Shown here: positions 8,069-16,937 of the stretch, in pieces
How the letters are laid out: each line of letters begins with the position of its first letter
Position numbering within the stretch: the stretch's first letter is position 1
Source: Acetobacter okinawensis
Lineage (GTDB): Bacteria; Pseudomonadota; Alphaproteobacteria; Acetobacterales; Acetobacteraceae
Assembly: GCF_002153655.1 (NCBI RefSeq)
Contig: NZ_JOPJ01000006.1
Coordinates: forward strand, 62,001-126,000
Direction: 5' to 3'
Length of the DNA stretch: 64,000 bases
Notes under the pieces: model-generated
Told to the model about the DNA's origin: nothing
The model's database searches: none
The model's input: the letters and a program-made list of their open reading frames with translations, nothing else
Translations under genes and position numbers: made by a program

Positions 8069-10252
8069 TCAGACCGCGCGGTAGGGTCGCGTTGCATCCA
8101 GGAAGACGGCATTGGCGTCCAGTTCGTGGGAGACCACAATCAGGTAGGCAATGGCGCGGGTTAGCTCAATACGGGTAGAAATATTGGGCTCCACCGCTTC
8201 CATCCGCCGTAACGCTGTTGTGGCTACGCGGGCGGCATGGGCCGTGTGGCCGTATTTGCCTGTAAAGTGGCTCATCCGTTTCATCACAATTTCTATGGCC
8301 CTGCGTGCAGCGGGGGGGATCTGGTTGCGGTGGAGGAGTGCGCGCAGGCGGATAATGTTCAGCCCTATGGTCATGGCTGCCAGCGTGCCTTGCAGGCACC
8401 CCTCAATAGTGGGGGAGGGCGTGGGGCCAGCGTGGCGGATCAAGCGGGCAAAGCGGTCAATGTTGCGGCCAATCCAGTCCCGCGTCATGGGTGTGGGCTC
8501 GGCCGAGGCCAGTGTGCGCAGGTCGCGCAGCAGCGTCCGGCGCATGCGCCAGCGTTCTGCCGCACTGTTAAACGGCAATACTGCGCGGAAAATCAACACC
8601 GCAAAAAACACACCCAGCAGAATGGCCCATGTGGAATTGAACCATGTGATCTCATCTACCCGACCTTGGTTGAGAGGATGGACAAAGTTGGGCAGCAGCA
8701 GCGTGTAGGCGGCAGAGTGCAGGGCCGTACCGGCATTACGGGCCGCCAGCCCCCCGGCAAACATGGGAATGGCCAGTGTTGCCACCAGCATTTCGTAATT
8801 GGCTTGCGTGGGCAGGACAAAAAAGACCAGAAAAAAGGCAACGAGTGCTGCCCATATGCCGCCGATCATAAACTGTGTTGTGGCAACGACAGGGTTTTCA
8901 CGCGTGGCAAACAGGCCGCACACAATGGCTACAAATGTAATAAAACCAAGACCCGTTGGCCAAGCCGTGCACTCCCATACCAACCCGGCGGCGCTGAGTG
9001 CGACAGCAGCACGGACGCCGTTATAAGCGGCCTCGCGCTTGTCCACATGGGACTGAAGGCGGAAGTGGAAGTGGTCACCACGAATAAAGTGCTGGCTGGC
9101 ATCGTATTCACGAATGGCCTGTTCCAGCTCACCCAGCAGTTCGTCCATGGCGTTGTGCAGGATTCGTCCGTCCAGCAGGGCGGAAATCTGGGCGTGTTCG
9201 TCCTCCAGCGTAAAAGCGGAGCCAATTTCATGCGTGAGCGCATCCACAATCTGCTGGTGGCATTCCGCTCGGAGCAGTTGCAGGTCGCGCAGGATCCCCC
9301 GGACGCCGTTTTCCGTATTCAGCCGGTGTGGCAGCCCGCTCAGATAGGTGCTGACGTTGGAAGCCGTCTCGCGGAAGATGGGCTGATCGGTCTGCACGTA
9401 TTGCAGACGCACTGTCATGCCCAACCCGCGGGAGAGCAGGACGGAAACAGCCGCCAGCGCGGCGCGGGCGTGGTCCCCCTCGTGCCCGTGCGGGCCCATT
9501 TCGGCTTCAGAGAATTCGATCTGGTCGTTAATGGAGAGGATCGGCCCGAACATGGCGCGTGAGCGGATCAGGGCTTCCTCATCCCCCGCCAGCAGGCTGG
9601 CCACCGCTTCGGATACATTGCTCAGGGCAGTGCAGAGCTTGTCGCGGATGTTGCGGCGTGCGGTTTCTGCCAGATTATGGGCAAACAAGCCCGCAACCGT
9701 GCTTTCGCACACAATGCCCAGCACAATATAGGTGGCGCGGGACATGGCGGTCATAAACACGTTTTCGGGGTGTGGAATAGCACCTATGGCAATAATGGCC
9801 GTTGTGTAGCCTGCAAGCACCAGTGCGTAGGAGCGGAAGTTGCGCACAAGGGTGGCAAGCCCGCAGCATAGCCCCAACCAGATGGAAAGAGCGGGGAAAA
9901 ACAGCCACGCAGTCTGGTTAAAGGCTGAAATAAGGGTGATGGACATGACCACCCCAATGGCCGTACCCACCAGACGCCACCGGGCCTTGGACATGCTCTC
10001 CCCGCGGGAGCCCTGCGCCACGATCCATACGGTCATGGCGGCCCATTGCGGGTCGTCCAGCTCCATCCACAAGGCAATAACAAGGGAGATGAGTGCCGCA
10101 GCAGTTGTGCGCAGCGCAAAACCGATGGCCGAGGGCGTGGGGGCCAGCAGCCAGCCAAAAGGCAGCTTGCGCTGCACACCCGGCGGCCCCAGCGGGCGGA
10201 AGGTGCGCAGGCGACCGATCCTGTCAAGCAGGGGAAAAGAGAGACTGGGCAC
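8069..10252 (-). CDS. FUSC-family inner membrane protein, probable aromatic acid exporter
   Basis: The protein has 727 residues with two hydrophobic clusters of about five to six helices each, at about 35-185 and 405-550, separated by a cytoplasmic helical domain. This duplicated layout is that of the fusaric acid resistance (FUSC) superfamily, which includes AaeB and YccC-like proteins. AaeB exports hydroxylated aromatic carboxylic acids with an adaptor, AaeA. No adaptor gene is next to it here, so the substrate and partner remain open. The start is GTG, and no upstream in-frame start exists. It converges with the K+ channel gene and is divergent from the YidB-like gene, with 236 bases of regulatory space between. 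Confidence 0.75.
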   Translation of the reverse strand: MPSLSFPLLDRIGRLRTFRPLGPPGVQRKLPFGWLLAPTPSAIGFALRTTAAALISLVIALWMELDDPQWAAMTVWIVAQGSRGESMSKARWRLVGTAIGVVMSITLISAFNQTAWLFFPALSIWLGLCCGLATLVRNFRSYALVLAGYTTAIIAIGAIPHPENVFMTAMSRATYIVLGIVCESTVAGLFAHNLAETARRNIRDKLCTALSNVSEAVASLLAGDEEALIRSRAMFGPILSINDQIEFSEAEMGPHGHEGDHARAALAAVSVLLSRGLGMTVRLQYVQTDQPIFRETASNVSTYLSGLPHRLNTENGVRGILRDLQLLRAECHQQIVDALTHEIGSAFTLEDEHAQISALLDGRILHNAMDELLGELEQAIREYDASQHFIRGDHFHFRLQSHVDKREAAYNGVRAAVALSAAGLVWECTAWPTGLGFITFVAIVCGLFATRENPVVATTQFMIGGIWAALVAFFLVFFVLPTQANYEMLVATLAIPMFAGGLAARNAGTALHSAAYTLLLPNFVHPLNQGRVDEITWFNSTWAILLGVFFAVLIFRAVLPFNSAAERWRMRRTLLRDLRTLASAEPTPMTRDWIGRNIDRFARLIRHAGPTPSPTIEGCLQGTLAAMTIGLNIIRLRALLHRNQIPPAARRAIEIVMKRMSHFTGKYGHTAHAARVATTALRRMEAVEPNISTRIELTRAIAYLIVVSHELDANAVFLDATRPYRAV

Positions 10253-10488
10253 GATGGCTACTTTGTTGCAACAGAGGAAGGTCGGGATTCTGGTGATGAC
10301 CGTAGACCGTTTTTCCCTTTTTTCCTTGTGGGTTCAGACGCATATCAGCTATCGCTTCTCAAAAGGGAAAGGTCGGTCTGCTACCAGCTTCTATTTATAA
10401 CTATCGCATGGAGCCGTTATTCGGTCCATGATGATAATGAAGCCGGATCAACCGCTTGGCCACCGTTGTGGCACATATGGGAAAGATG

Positions 10489-10866
10489 ATGGATATGTCT
10501 GATTTCTTTCAGAATATTGTAGGTAAGGTTGAAAGCGTTCTGGGTGGGGATGTGCAGACTCTGCTCAAACAGCAGCTCCAGTCCCTGACGCAGCCGCAGA
10601 CGATCCAGTCCCTGCTGGACCGGGCCGATCAGGCAGGTCTGGGGGACAAGGTGCGCTCATGGGTCAGCCAGAGCGGTAACGTGCCTGCCACCCCGGATGA
10701 AATCCGCGCCATACTGGGGAGCGATACCGTGCATGATCTGGTAGCAAAAACAGGTCTGCCAGCCGATGCCGTTGTTACGGCACTGGTCCATTTTCTGCCC
10801 GACGCGGTGGACAAGCATACGCCCGATGGCGTGCTGCCCGCAGCCGACGCCACCAAAAGCGCCTGA
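10489..10866 (+). CDS. YidB-like (DUF937) family protein
   Basis: This small soluble protein of about 125 residues opens with MDMSDFFQNIVGKVESVLGG. Its C-terminal half (WVSQSGNVPATPDEIRAILG, then VHDLVAKTGLPADAVVTALVHFLPDAVDKHTPDG) matches the YidB/DUF937 pattern. The molecular role of this family is not established. Several in-frame starts exist: TTG 10456, ATG 10477, 10486, 10489 and 10495. I took 10489 because a GGGAAAG stretch sits just upstream; 10495 is equally possible. A membrane-protein gene follows on the same strand after 67 bases and may be co-transcribed. Confidence 0.75.
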   Translation: MDMSDFFQNIVGKVESVLGGDVQTLLKQQLQSLTQPQTIQSLLDRADQAGLGDKVRSWVSQSGNVPATPDEIRAILGSDTVHDLVAKTGLPADAVVTALVHFLPDAVDKHTPDGVLPAADATKSA

Positions 10867-10882
10867 CCTGTAGGGAAAAGGC

Positions 10883-10921
10883 CGCACATGTGCGATGCGT
10901 GGCACGGACGTGCATCGCACA
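10883..10921 (+). repeat. Overlapping palindromes between the YidB-like gene and the next gene
   Basis: CGCACATGTGCG (10883-10894) is a perfect 12-bp palindrome. It overlaps a 10-bp inverted repeat, TGTGCGATGC (10889-10898) with GCATCGCACA (10912-10921). The two folds exclude each other. No U-tract follows on either strand. Confidence 0.5.
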
Positions 10922-10933
10922 GCATAATCCGTT

Positions 10934-11476
10934 ATGGATGCTGCCATGACATTGGGTGAACGTATAACACGGATGGATAGCTGGCTGCTTGATCAGGTAT
11001 GCCAGCCCATGGCGGACAGGTTGCCTGAACGCTTTGCAGCGTTTGATGCAGGGATGAGCTGCCAGTTTGGCTCCCTCCTACTTTCCGCCGTATCCATTAT
11101 TGCCGTGTTTGTGCTTACGGGCATGAACGATTTTGGCAATATGATTTTTAACGTGCTGGTCTGGTGCCTGTGTGTGAGCTTTTTTATCGGTCTTGGCCGC
11201 CTGCGTGTGCTGGTCAAACCCGGGCAGGCCAATCCGCTGCGGCACATGCTTGTCAGCGTGCGGATTATCTCCATCCCCTTTGCCCTGTACGTTGTGTATC
11301 AGGCACTCACATCCCCCCCGTCTTTTGGGACGGCTGTGTGGTTCAACGCGTTTTCAAACATCGTTTTTGTTGTGGGGTTGTATCTTATTTCGTGTCAGCC
11401 GCGCCCACCGCGCATGCGGGCGAAGGAAGATGTCTGGGGGCGTGGCTTTGCTCCCCGCCCCGGTGGTGGTTTTTAG
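10934..11476 (+). CDS. Hypothetical four-helix inner membrane protein
   Basis: I do not recognise a family. The 180-residue product has a soluble N-terminus of about 45 residues and hydrophobic helices at about 46-64, 70-88, 107-125 and 135-153. A short proline- and glycine-rich tail ends in RPGGGF. There is no convincing ribosome-binding site for the ATG at 10934, and an ATG at 10946 could serve instead. It lies behind the YidB-like gene on the same strand and converges on ccmI with 18 bases between stops. A small hairpin (GCTCA/TGAGC, 11477-11492) fills that gap. Confidence 0.6.
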   Translation: MDAAMTLGERITRMDSWLLDQVCQPMADRLPERFAAFDAGMSCQFGSLLLSAVSIIAVFVLTGMNDFGNMIFNVLVWCLCVSFFIGLGRLRVLVKPGQANPLRHMLVSVRIISIPFALYVVYQALTSPPSFGTAVWFNAFSNIVFVVGLYLISCQPRPPRMRAKEDVWGRGFAPRPGGGF

Positions 11477-11494
11477 GCTCATTCGACTGAGCGT

Positions 11495-12226
11495 TCACGG
11501 GTTTTCCTGCTCATGCTCGCCTTGGGCAATGCGCCCCTGCACGGCAGAGCGCCAGCCAGCGTCCTTGGGCGCTGCATCCAGTGCTTTACGGAACAGGTCC
11601 AGCGCCTGTGTGCTTACATGGTGTTCTGCGCGGGTCATGGCCTCTGCCGTGCGTGCGGCCAGTTCCGGGTCAAAGCCCAGAGCCAGCGCACGGCCCCATG
11701 CGTCTGCCGCCTGCGCGTAGTGATCGCCCGATGCCTGTAACTGGCCGAGCAGGAGGTAGCCCTGCCTGCGGTTGGGGTCATCGGCGGGTAGAGCACCAAC
11801 AGCCTGCTGAAGCTGGGCAATAAGCGCATCGGTCTTGCGGTTTTGCATATGCTGGGCCATCAGCCGTGGCCCAAGGGGCTGTGCGGGCAGGTCGGGGGCA
11901 CCGTTTGTCAGGTACAGCCCCACTGCCAGAGCCGGGGTTGCCGCAAGGGCAAACCAGCCTAGCAGTGACGAACTGCGGGCTCGAGCGGTGGAGGGGGCCG
12001 CATCGGCCGAGAGAATACGGCGCTGGATTTCCAGCAAGGCCACGTCATGTTCGGCAGGGGCGATCAGGCCAATGGCAAGGTCACGGTCAACTTCGGCCAG
12101 CTGGGCTTCATGCAGGGCAAGGGCGGTGCTGCGTTCATCACGAATGGCACGCGCACGTCCACGCAGAGTTAAAGCCGCTGGGGCCAGTGCAAGCAGGCTG
12201 AGCAGCCCGATGGAAAACCAGATCAT
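11495..12226 (-). CDS. ccmI: Cytochrome c biogenesis protein CcmI (CycH)
   Basis: The 243-residue protein has the CcmI plan: a first membrane helix at about 2-20, a cytoplasmic loop with a basic/acidic helical stretch, a second helix at about 87-107, then a periplasmic TPR-like domain. CcmI holds apocytochrome c and presents it to the CcmF-CcmH haem lyase complex. It is the last gene of the minus-strand ccm operon and starts four bases after the ccmH stop. The fused periplasmic domain is shorter than in enterobacterial CcmH/CcmI fusions, as expected for a separate alphaproteobacterial CcmI. Confidence 0.88.
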   Translation of the reverse strand: MIWFSIGLLSLLALAPAALTLRGRARAIRDERSTALALHEAQLAEVDRDLAIGLIAPAEHDVALLEIQRRILSADAAPSTARARSSSLLGWFALAATPALAVGLYLTNGAPDLPAQPLGPRLMAQHMQNRKTDALIAQLQQAVGALPADDPNRRQGYLLLGQLQASGDHYAQAADAWGRALALGFDPELAARTAEAMTRAEHHVSTQALDLFRKALDAAPKDAGWRSAVQGRIAQGEHEQENP

Positions 12227-12230
12227 GCTC

Positions 12231-12704
12231 TCAGTCCTTTGTCAGTCTGGCCAGACGGGCCTTTTCGTCCTCAGTCAGAGGAGGGGGCGGGGGAGCGGAC
12301 GCCCTGCGGCGATAGAACAGAAAAGCCGTACCAAGCCCCATGAGCAAGGCCAGAACAGGCATGGCCCAAAGCAGGAGCGTGCCAGCGGAAAACGCAGGTT
12401 TAAGGCGGATGAAGTTGCCATAGCGGCTGACCATCCATGCCATGACCTGTTTATTATCCTCGCCTTTGGCAACATGCTCGCGCACAACGCGGCGCAGGTC
12501 GCGGGCAAGGCTTGCGCTGCTGTCCTCAATGGATTCATTCTGGCACACAAGGCAGCGTAACTGGGCGCCAATGGCCTGCGCACGGGCCTCCTGCTGTGGG
12601 TCGCTCAGCATTTCGGACGGGTCGTCCACGGCCAATACCAGAGCGGGTGTTGCCATTAGGGCAAGGACTGCCATGCAGGCAATCAGTCTGCGGTGCAGCG
12701 TCAT
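12231..12704 (-). CDS. ccmH: Cytochrome c biogenesis thioredoxin-like protein CcmH (CycL)
   Basis: The 157 residues include a signal peptide of about 25 residues and the signature LRCLVCQNES, with the redox pair Cys51 and Cys54. A C-terminal membrane helix lies at about 104-124. CcmH reduces the apocytochrome CXXCH cysteines in the periplasm before haem ligation. The gene overlaps ccmG by four bases and is followed by ccmI, so haem ligation genes are translationally coupled here. Confidence 0.93.
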   Translation of the reverse strand: MTLHRRLIACMAVLALMATPALVLAVDDPSEMLSDPQQEARAQAIGAQLRCLVCQNESIEDSSASLARDLRRVVREHVAKGEDNKQVMAWMVSRYGNFIRLKPAFSAGTLLLWAMPVLALLMGLGTAFLFYRRRASAPPPPPLTEDEKARLARLTKD

Positions 12705-13276
12705 GGCGTTTGCAACCTGTGGGCGAGCGGCAGAAGCACCCTGTTAATGGTTTCTTCCGTAAGTGGGGTTGCCGTGTGCCAGCGGATGACGCCGCCCGGC
12801 CCAACCAGAAAGGTTTCCGGCACCCCCGAAATACCCCATTCCATACCAGCCCGCCCTGTATGGTCATCCCCCAGACGCGTAAAGGGGTTGCCGGAGTGGC
12901 GTAAAAAACTGGCGGTGTTCTCGGGCTTGTCCTTGTAGGCAATGCCCCAGATGTCCAGCTTGCCTTGCAGGGTCATGAGTGTTGGCATCTCCGCAAGGCA
13001 GGGAATGCACCATGAGGCAAAAAAATTGACCAGCACGGGCTTGCTGGTGCGTTGCAGGTCCTGCGCCGTAAACCCTTCGGTTGGGGGCAGGGGTGTGAGT
13101 GGAAAATCTGGCACGGGCCGGTCGAGTACCGGCGCGTTGATGTCGTGCGGGTTGAAGGAGCCATGCTCCATGCCGCTCAGCATTTTCCAGAAGGCAAAGC
13201 CCGCAACACCGGCTCCGGCCAGCGGCAGGGCCATAAGCAGGCGGCGGCGGGTCAGGTTGTCAGTCGGTGTGCTCAT
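12701..13276 (-). CDS. ccmG: Thiol:disulfide interchange protein CcmG (DsbE)
   Basis: The 191-residue product has an N-terminal membrane anchor at about 12-30. Its periplasmic thioredoxin fold has the active site FFASWCIPC (Cys90, Cys93) and a cis-proline near VPETF. CcmG passes electrons from the inner membrane thiol reductase to CcmH and the apocytochrome. The ATG overlaps the ccmF stop by four bases, and its own stop overlaps ccmH in the same way. An Arg-Arg pair precedes the hydrophobic helix, which is usual for such anchors. Confidence 0.93.
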   Translation of the reverse strand: MSTPTDNLTRRRLLMALPLAGAGVAGFAFWKMLSGMEHGSFNPHDINAPVLDRPVPDFPLTPLPPTEGFTAQDLQRTSKPVLVNFFASWCIPCLAEMPTLMTLQGKLDIWGIAYKDKPENTASFLRHSGNPFTRLGDDHTGRAGMEWGISGVPETFLVGPGGVIRWHTATPLTEETINRVLLPLAHRLQTP

Positions 13277-15258
13277 GATACGCTCGTGGTTGCGGGGGAG
13301 GTTCTGGCCCGTTGGGGGGCCCCAACACGCATACGCCGGTCAGACAGGGACAAAGCCCCGCCAAATGCCATAATCAGCGCGCCCAGCCACATCCATGGGG
13401 CCAGCGGGTTGTAATGCAGGCGCAGGACATAGGTTGGACTGCTGTCCGATCCATGTTTGTCACCCAGAACGCCGTACAGGTCGGCAAGCAGGTTGGTATG
13501 GATGGCAACGTCTGTGGTGGTCTGGTTCTGGCTGTTAAAGCTGCGTTTGGAGGGATGCATGACCGTAATCAATCGGCCATGACGCCGGACTTCCAGTGTT
13601 GCCGCCATGGCTGTGTAGTTGGGGCCGGGTTCATCTTCCACCGCTTTGAGTGTCCACTCATAACCGGCCAGCTGTTCAGTGGTGCCAATGGGGACTTCCA
13701 CAATTTTGTGCTGTGCCTGAGACATGGCGGCAAGGCCAAGCACGGTAATGCCAACACCCGCATGGGCAATGGCGGTGCCCACAATGGCGCGTGGCAGCAT
13801 GCGCGCACGTTGGATGGAGGTGGCAAAAGATGTGCGGAACAGGCGTGTGCGCTCGGCAATGTCTGTCAGGCTTGCGGCAATAATCCACAAGGCAGCAGCG
13901 GCACACAGGATCGGCAGCACGCCAGAGAGCGTAAACACCGCCACGGCACAGGCTACGGCGGCCACAATGGCTGCCAGCCAGAGCTTTTGCAGCACGGGCC
14001 ACAGTTGCGCACGCTTCCATGGCAGCATGGGGCCAAACCCCATGAAGATGAAGAGCGGTAACGCCAGTGGAATGGTGGTTGCGTCAAAGAACGGTTTGCC
14101 AACCGATATGGTGCGGTCAAACAGCAGGGACATGAAAGGCGGATACATGGTGCCGGTCAGCACTACGGCGCACAGGGAGCACAGCAGAATGTTGTTGAGA
14201 ACCAGCGCCCCCTCGCGGGAGACGGGGGCAAACAGTCCACCAGCCGTCAGGGTTGGTGCACGGTAGGCGAACAGGGCCAGCGAGCCGCCAATCACCACCC
14301 CAAGCAGCCCCAGAATGAACACCCCGCGTGCTGGGTCGTTGGCAAAAGCATGCACCGAATTGAGAATACCCGAACGCACAAGGAACGTGCCCGATAGCGA
14401 GAACGAAAAAGTGCCAATTGCCAGCAGCACGGTCCAGATTTTAAGGGCTTCGCGCTTTTCCACCACAATGGCGGAGTGGATGAGTGCCGTGCCGGTCAAC
14501 CATGGAATGAGGGATGCGTTTTCCACCGGGTCCCAGAACCAGTAGCCGCCCCAGCCCAGTACGTAATAGGACCACCATGACCCCATGGCGATGCCGCAGG
14601 TCAAAAAGCACCATGCAGCCACAGCCCATGGGCGTACCCACCGGCCCCATGCTGCATCCACCCTGCCTTCAATCAGTGCTGCAATGGCAAAGGCAAATGG
14701 CACGGCAAAACCAACGTACCCTGTGTACAAAATGGGGGGGTGGAAGGCCAGACCGGGGTCCTGTAGCAGGGGGTTCATGCCCTGCCCGTCCATGGGGGCG
14801 GGCCAGACCCGTGCAAATGGATCCGATGTTGTCAGGCAGAACAGTTCAAACCCTGTTGCCACAAGGCCCAGTACGGCAATAACGCGGGCACGCAGGGCGG
14901 AGGGCAGGTTGCGTCCGAATGCTGCAACAGCAGCACCACACAGGCCCAGAATAAGAGCCCAGAGCAGAATGGAGCCCTCGTGGTTCCCCCATACGCCGGT
15001 GATCTTGTAGAGCAGAGGTTTGGAAACGGCACTGTTTTCGGCAATGTTCTGGACCGAAAAATCATCCGTAACAGCCGCATAAACCAGGCTGAGGAAGGAG
15101 ACGCCAAGGGCGATCATCTGCCCGATGGCAAGGCCGGGAGCCAGCGCCATAAGCCGCACATCGCGCCGGGAGGCACCAATAAGGGGGATAATACCCTGCA
15201 CGGCAGCCAGCACACAGGCCAGCGCAAGGGCGTAATGTCCAAGTTCGGGGCTTAACAT
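13273..15258 (-). CDS. ccmF: Haem lyase subunit CcmF
   Basis: This 661-residue polytopic membrane protein carries the tryptophan-rich WWD motif GWGGYWFWDPVENAS and conserved haem-ligating histidines in the flanking loops. The length agrees with full-size CcmF. It transfers haem from holo-CcmE to reduced apocytochrome c together with CcmH and CcmI. The gene lies 37 bases after ccmE and overlaps ccmG by four bases. Nothing is missing that I can see. Confidence 0.95.
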   Translation of the reverse strand: MLSPELGHYALALACVLAAVQGIIPLIGASRRDVRLMALAPGLAIGQMIALGVSFLSLVYAAVTDDFSVQNIAENSAVSKPLLYKITGVWGNHEGSILLWALILGLCGAAVAAFGRNLPSALRARVIAVLGLVATGFELFCLTTSDPFARVWPAPMDGQGMNPLLQDPGLAFHPPILYTGYVGFAVPFAFAIAALIEGRVDAAWGRWVRPWAVAAWCFLTCGIAMGSWWSYYVLGWGGYWFWDPVENASLIPWLTGTALIHSAIVVEKREALKIWTVLLAIGTFSFSLSGTFLVRSGILNSVHAFANDPARGVFILGLLGVVIGGSLALFAYRAPTLTAGGLFAPVSREGALVLNNILLCSLCAVVLTGTMYPPFMSLLFDRTISVGKPFFDATTIPLALPLFIFMGFGPMLPWKRAQLWPVLQKLWLAAIVAAVACAVAVFTLSGVLPILCAAAALWIIAASLTDIAERTRLFRTSFATSIQRARMLPRAIVGTAIAHAGVGITVLGLAAMSQAQHKIVEVPIGTTEQLAGYEWTLKAVEDEPGPNYTAMAATLEVRRHGRLITVMHPSKRSFNSQNQTTTDVAIHTNLLADLYGVLGDKHGSDSSPTYVLRLHYNPLAPWMWLGALIMAFGGALSLSDRRMRVGAPQRARTSPATTSVS

Positions 15259-15295
15259 ATCAGGGGGGAGGCTCCCGTCTTCTTTTTCAGGCGGT

Positions 15296-15829
15296 TCAGT
15301 TCGGCGCAGCCGTGGGGGCGGAAAGGTTTTTGCCTGCGTCCTGCACGGTCATGGTGTTCCAGCTTGCTGCACTGGGGGGCGGGCCAAAGCGGGGGTCCCA
15401 TTTGCCAGATTTTTTAAGGGCTTCCGCCACTTCCTTGGGCATATAGGTCTCATCATGCTTGGCCAGCACTTCGCTGGCGGCAAAGTCATGTGTTGGCTGG
15501 ACCGTGCCAATGGCGACAACACTCTGCCCCTCGCGGAACAGGTCAGGCAGAATACCCTCGTAATGCACCGTCACGGCGGCCTGACCATCGGTTACGGCAA
15601 AGGTGGCGACTGGGGTTTCGCCGTGCTTTTCACGCTTGACGGAACCCGCAACAACCATGCCGCCCAGCTTGACGGTACGGTCTGCCGGTGGGGGCGAGGC
15701 TTCTACCTGAGAGGGTGTTACAAAAAAAACAATGTCGGAAGAAAACGCCCGCAGGATCAGGGCGGCCGCGGTGCCAAGGCAGGCAACACAGGCAATGACA
15801 AGCCAGAGGCGACGGGTCTTGCGGGTCAT
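15296..15829 (-). CDS. ccmE: Periplasmic haem chaperone CcmE
   Basis: The protein has 177 residues, with a single N-terminal membrane anchor at about 8-28 and an OB-fold domain. The haem-attachment motif LAKHDETYMP gives the covalent haem ligand as His125 and the axial Tyr as residue 129. CcmE receives haem from CcmC/CcmD and delivers it to CcmF. Its ATG overlaps the ccmD stop by four bases. The His-type motif, not the archaeal Cys variant, is intact. Confidence 0.95.
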   Translation of the reverse strand: MTRKTRRLWLVIACVACLGTAAALILRAFSSDIVFFVTPSQVEASPPPADRTVKLGGMVVAGSVKREKHGETPVATFAVTDGQAAVTVHYEGILPDLFREGQSVVAIGTVQPTHDFAASEVLAKHDETYMPKEVAEALKKSGKWDPRFGPPPSAASWNTMTVQDAGKNLSAPTAAPN

Positions 15830-15987
15830 GGGGTAAAGGGTGTTCCTGCGTTGCGGTTGTGGGTCTGCTCAAGGGCCGCCAGTCTGGCCCGGGCGCGCCG
15901 GAGCCTGAGTGCGGCACCAATGGAGAGAACAAGTGCCATAACGGTGGCCAGCCCGTAGCTGGCAACAATATAGGGCAGATGGGTCAT
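15826..15987 (-). CDS. ccmD: Haem exporter small subunit CcmD
   Basis: This 53-residue protein begins MTHLPYIVASYGLA. It has one membrane helix at about 7-27 and a basic, arginine-rich cytoplasmic tail (ALRLRRARARLAALEQ), the standard CcmD layout. CcmD stabilises the CcmC-CcmE complex and helps release holo-CcmE. The start codon overlaps the ccmC stop and the stop overlaps the ccmE start, four bases each. Longer upstream in-frame sequence inside ccmC is not coding for this product. Confidence 0.9.
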   Translation of the reverse strand: MTHLPYIVASYGLATVMALVLSIGAALRLRRARARLAALEQTHNRNAGTPFTP

Positions 15988-16757
15988 GCCGCACCTCCAC
16001 CCCGGCGGGGGGAGGAGAGCAGGGCGCGGATGCGGCTTTCCATGACTGCCGCACGGGTGCGGGCCACAACAATGGCAGCAAACCCGAGCGAAAACCCGAT
16101 GGTGGAGAGTGCAAGCGGCCACAGCATGGAGGCGGACATGGTGGGGGCCCCTGTCAGGGTAATGCTGTCAGGCTGGTGCAGGGTGTTCCACCATTGCACG
16201 CTGAACTTGATGATCGGCAGGTCCACAGCCCCGGCCAGCGCAAGAATGGCGGCAGCCCGGTAGCCGCGCTGCGGGTCATCAAACGCGCGGATCAGGGCGA
16301 TATGCCCGAGGTAGAGAAAAAACAGTACCAGCACGGAGGTCAGGCGTGCATCCCACACCCACCATGTTCCCCACATGGGTTTGCCCCAGATGGACCCGGT
16401 CGCCAGACAGAGCGCTGTAATGCATGCCCCTACCGGCCCGATTTCCACCGCAGCAAGGTCCGCCAGAGGATGACGCCATACCAGTGAGAGCAGGCCGCAC
16501 AGGGCTAGCCCGGCATACCCGCCAGAGGCCAGCATGGCAGCAGGCACATGCACATACATAATGCGCACGGAATCCCCCTGTTGCCAGTCGGCGGGGGAGT
16601 AAAACAGCCCCCAGCCAAGTCCGGCAAGGGTAAAGGCAATGGCAGGCCATGTCAGCCAGGGCTGAAGACGCGCGCCCAGCTTGAGGAACCGGCCGGGGTT
16701 GGCATACCGGTGGAAAAAACTGCCAGTACGCGCGACAAGGGTCGGTGAGGCGCTCAA
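15984..16757 (-). CDS. ccmC: Haem transporter/haem handling protein CcmC
   Basis: This is a membrane protein of about 257 residues with six helices and the WWD signature WGTWWVWDARLTS. It forms the haem-binding site with CcmE and CcmD. No ATG is available near the expected N-terminus. I placed the start at a TTG (16757) with GGAG about ten bases upstream, giving a usual CcmC length. A TTG at 16832 would add 25 residues of poor character. It is the first gene of the ccmC-D-E-F-G-H-I operon. ccmA and ccmB, the ABC part of the system, are not in this window. Confidence 0.9.
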   Translation of the reverse strand: MSASPTLVARTGSFFHRYANPGRFLKLGARLQPWLTWPAIAFTLAGLGWGLFYSPADWQQGDSVRIMYVHVPAAMLASGGYAGLALCGLLSLVWRHPLADLAAVEIGPVGACITALCLATGSIWGKPMWGTWWVWDARLTSVLVLFFLYLGHIALIRAFDDPQRGYRAAAILALAGAVDLPIIKFSVQWWNTLHQPDSITLTGAPTMSASMLWPLALSTIGFSLGFAAIVVARTRAAVMESRIRALLSSPRRGGGAA

Positions 16758-16937
16758 AAGTTGGTCTGCTCCGTCAGTCTGGTTGCAAGGCAGGGGGGAA
16801 TACCCTTGCCCGTAGGGGGCGATATGTCTCAAAGTGGGACTGCTGTTGTCTCCTTTATAGCATTATAAGCGGTCTGACACGATGCAGTTCTTCATGGGCG
16901 ACCATGCCCGTAAGACACAACAGAAGGAAAAAGAGGC

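Noticed and set aside
16758-16832. Longer ccmC start at TTG 16832
   Set aside because: The 25 extra residues lack CcmC character and would exceed normal length; TTG 16757 has a better placed GGAG.
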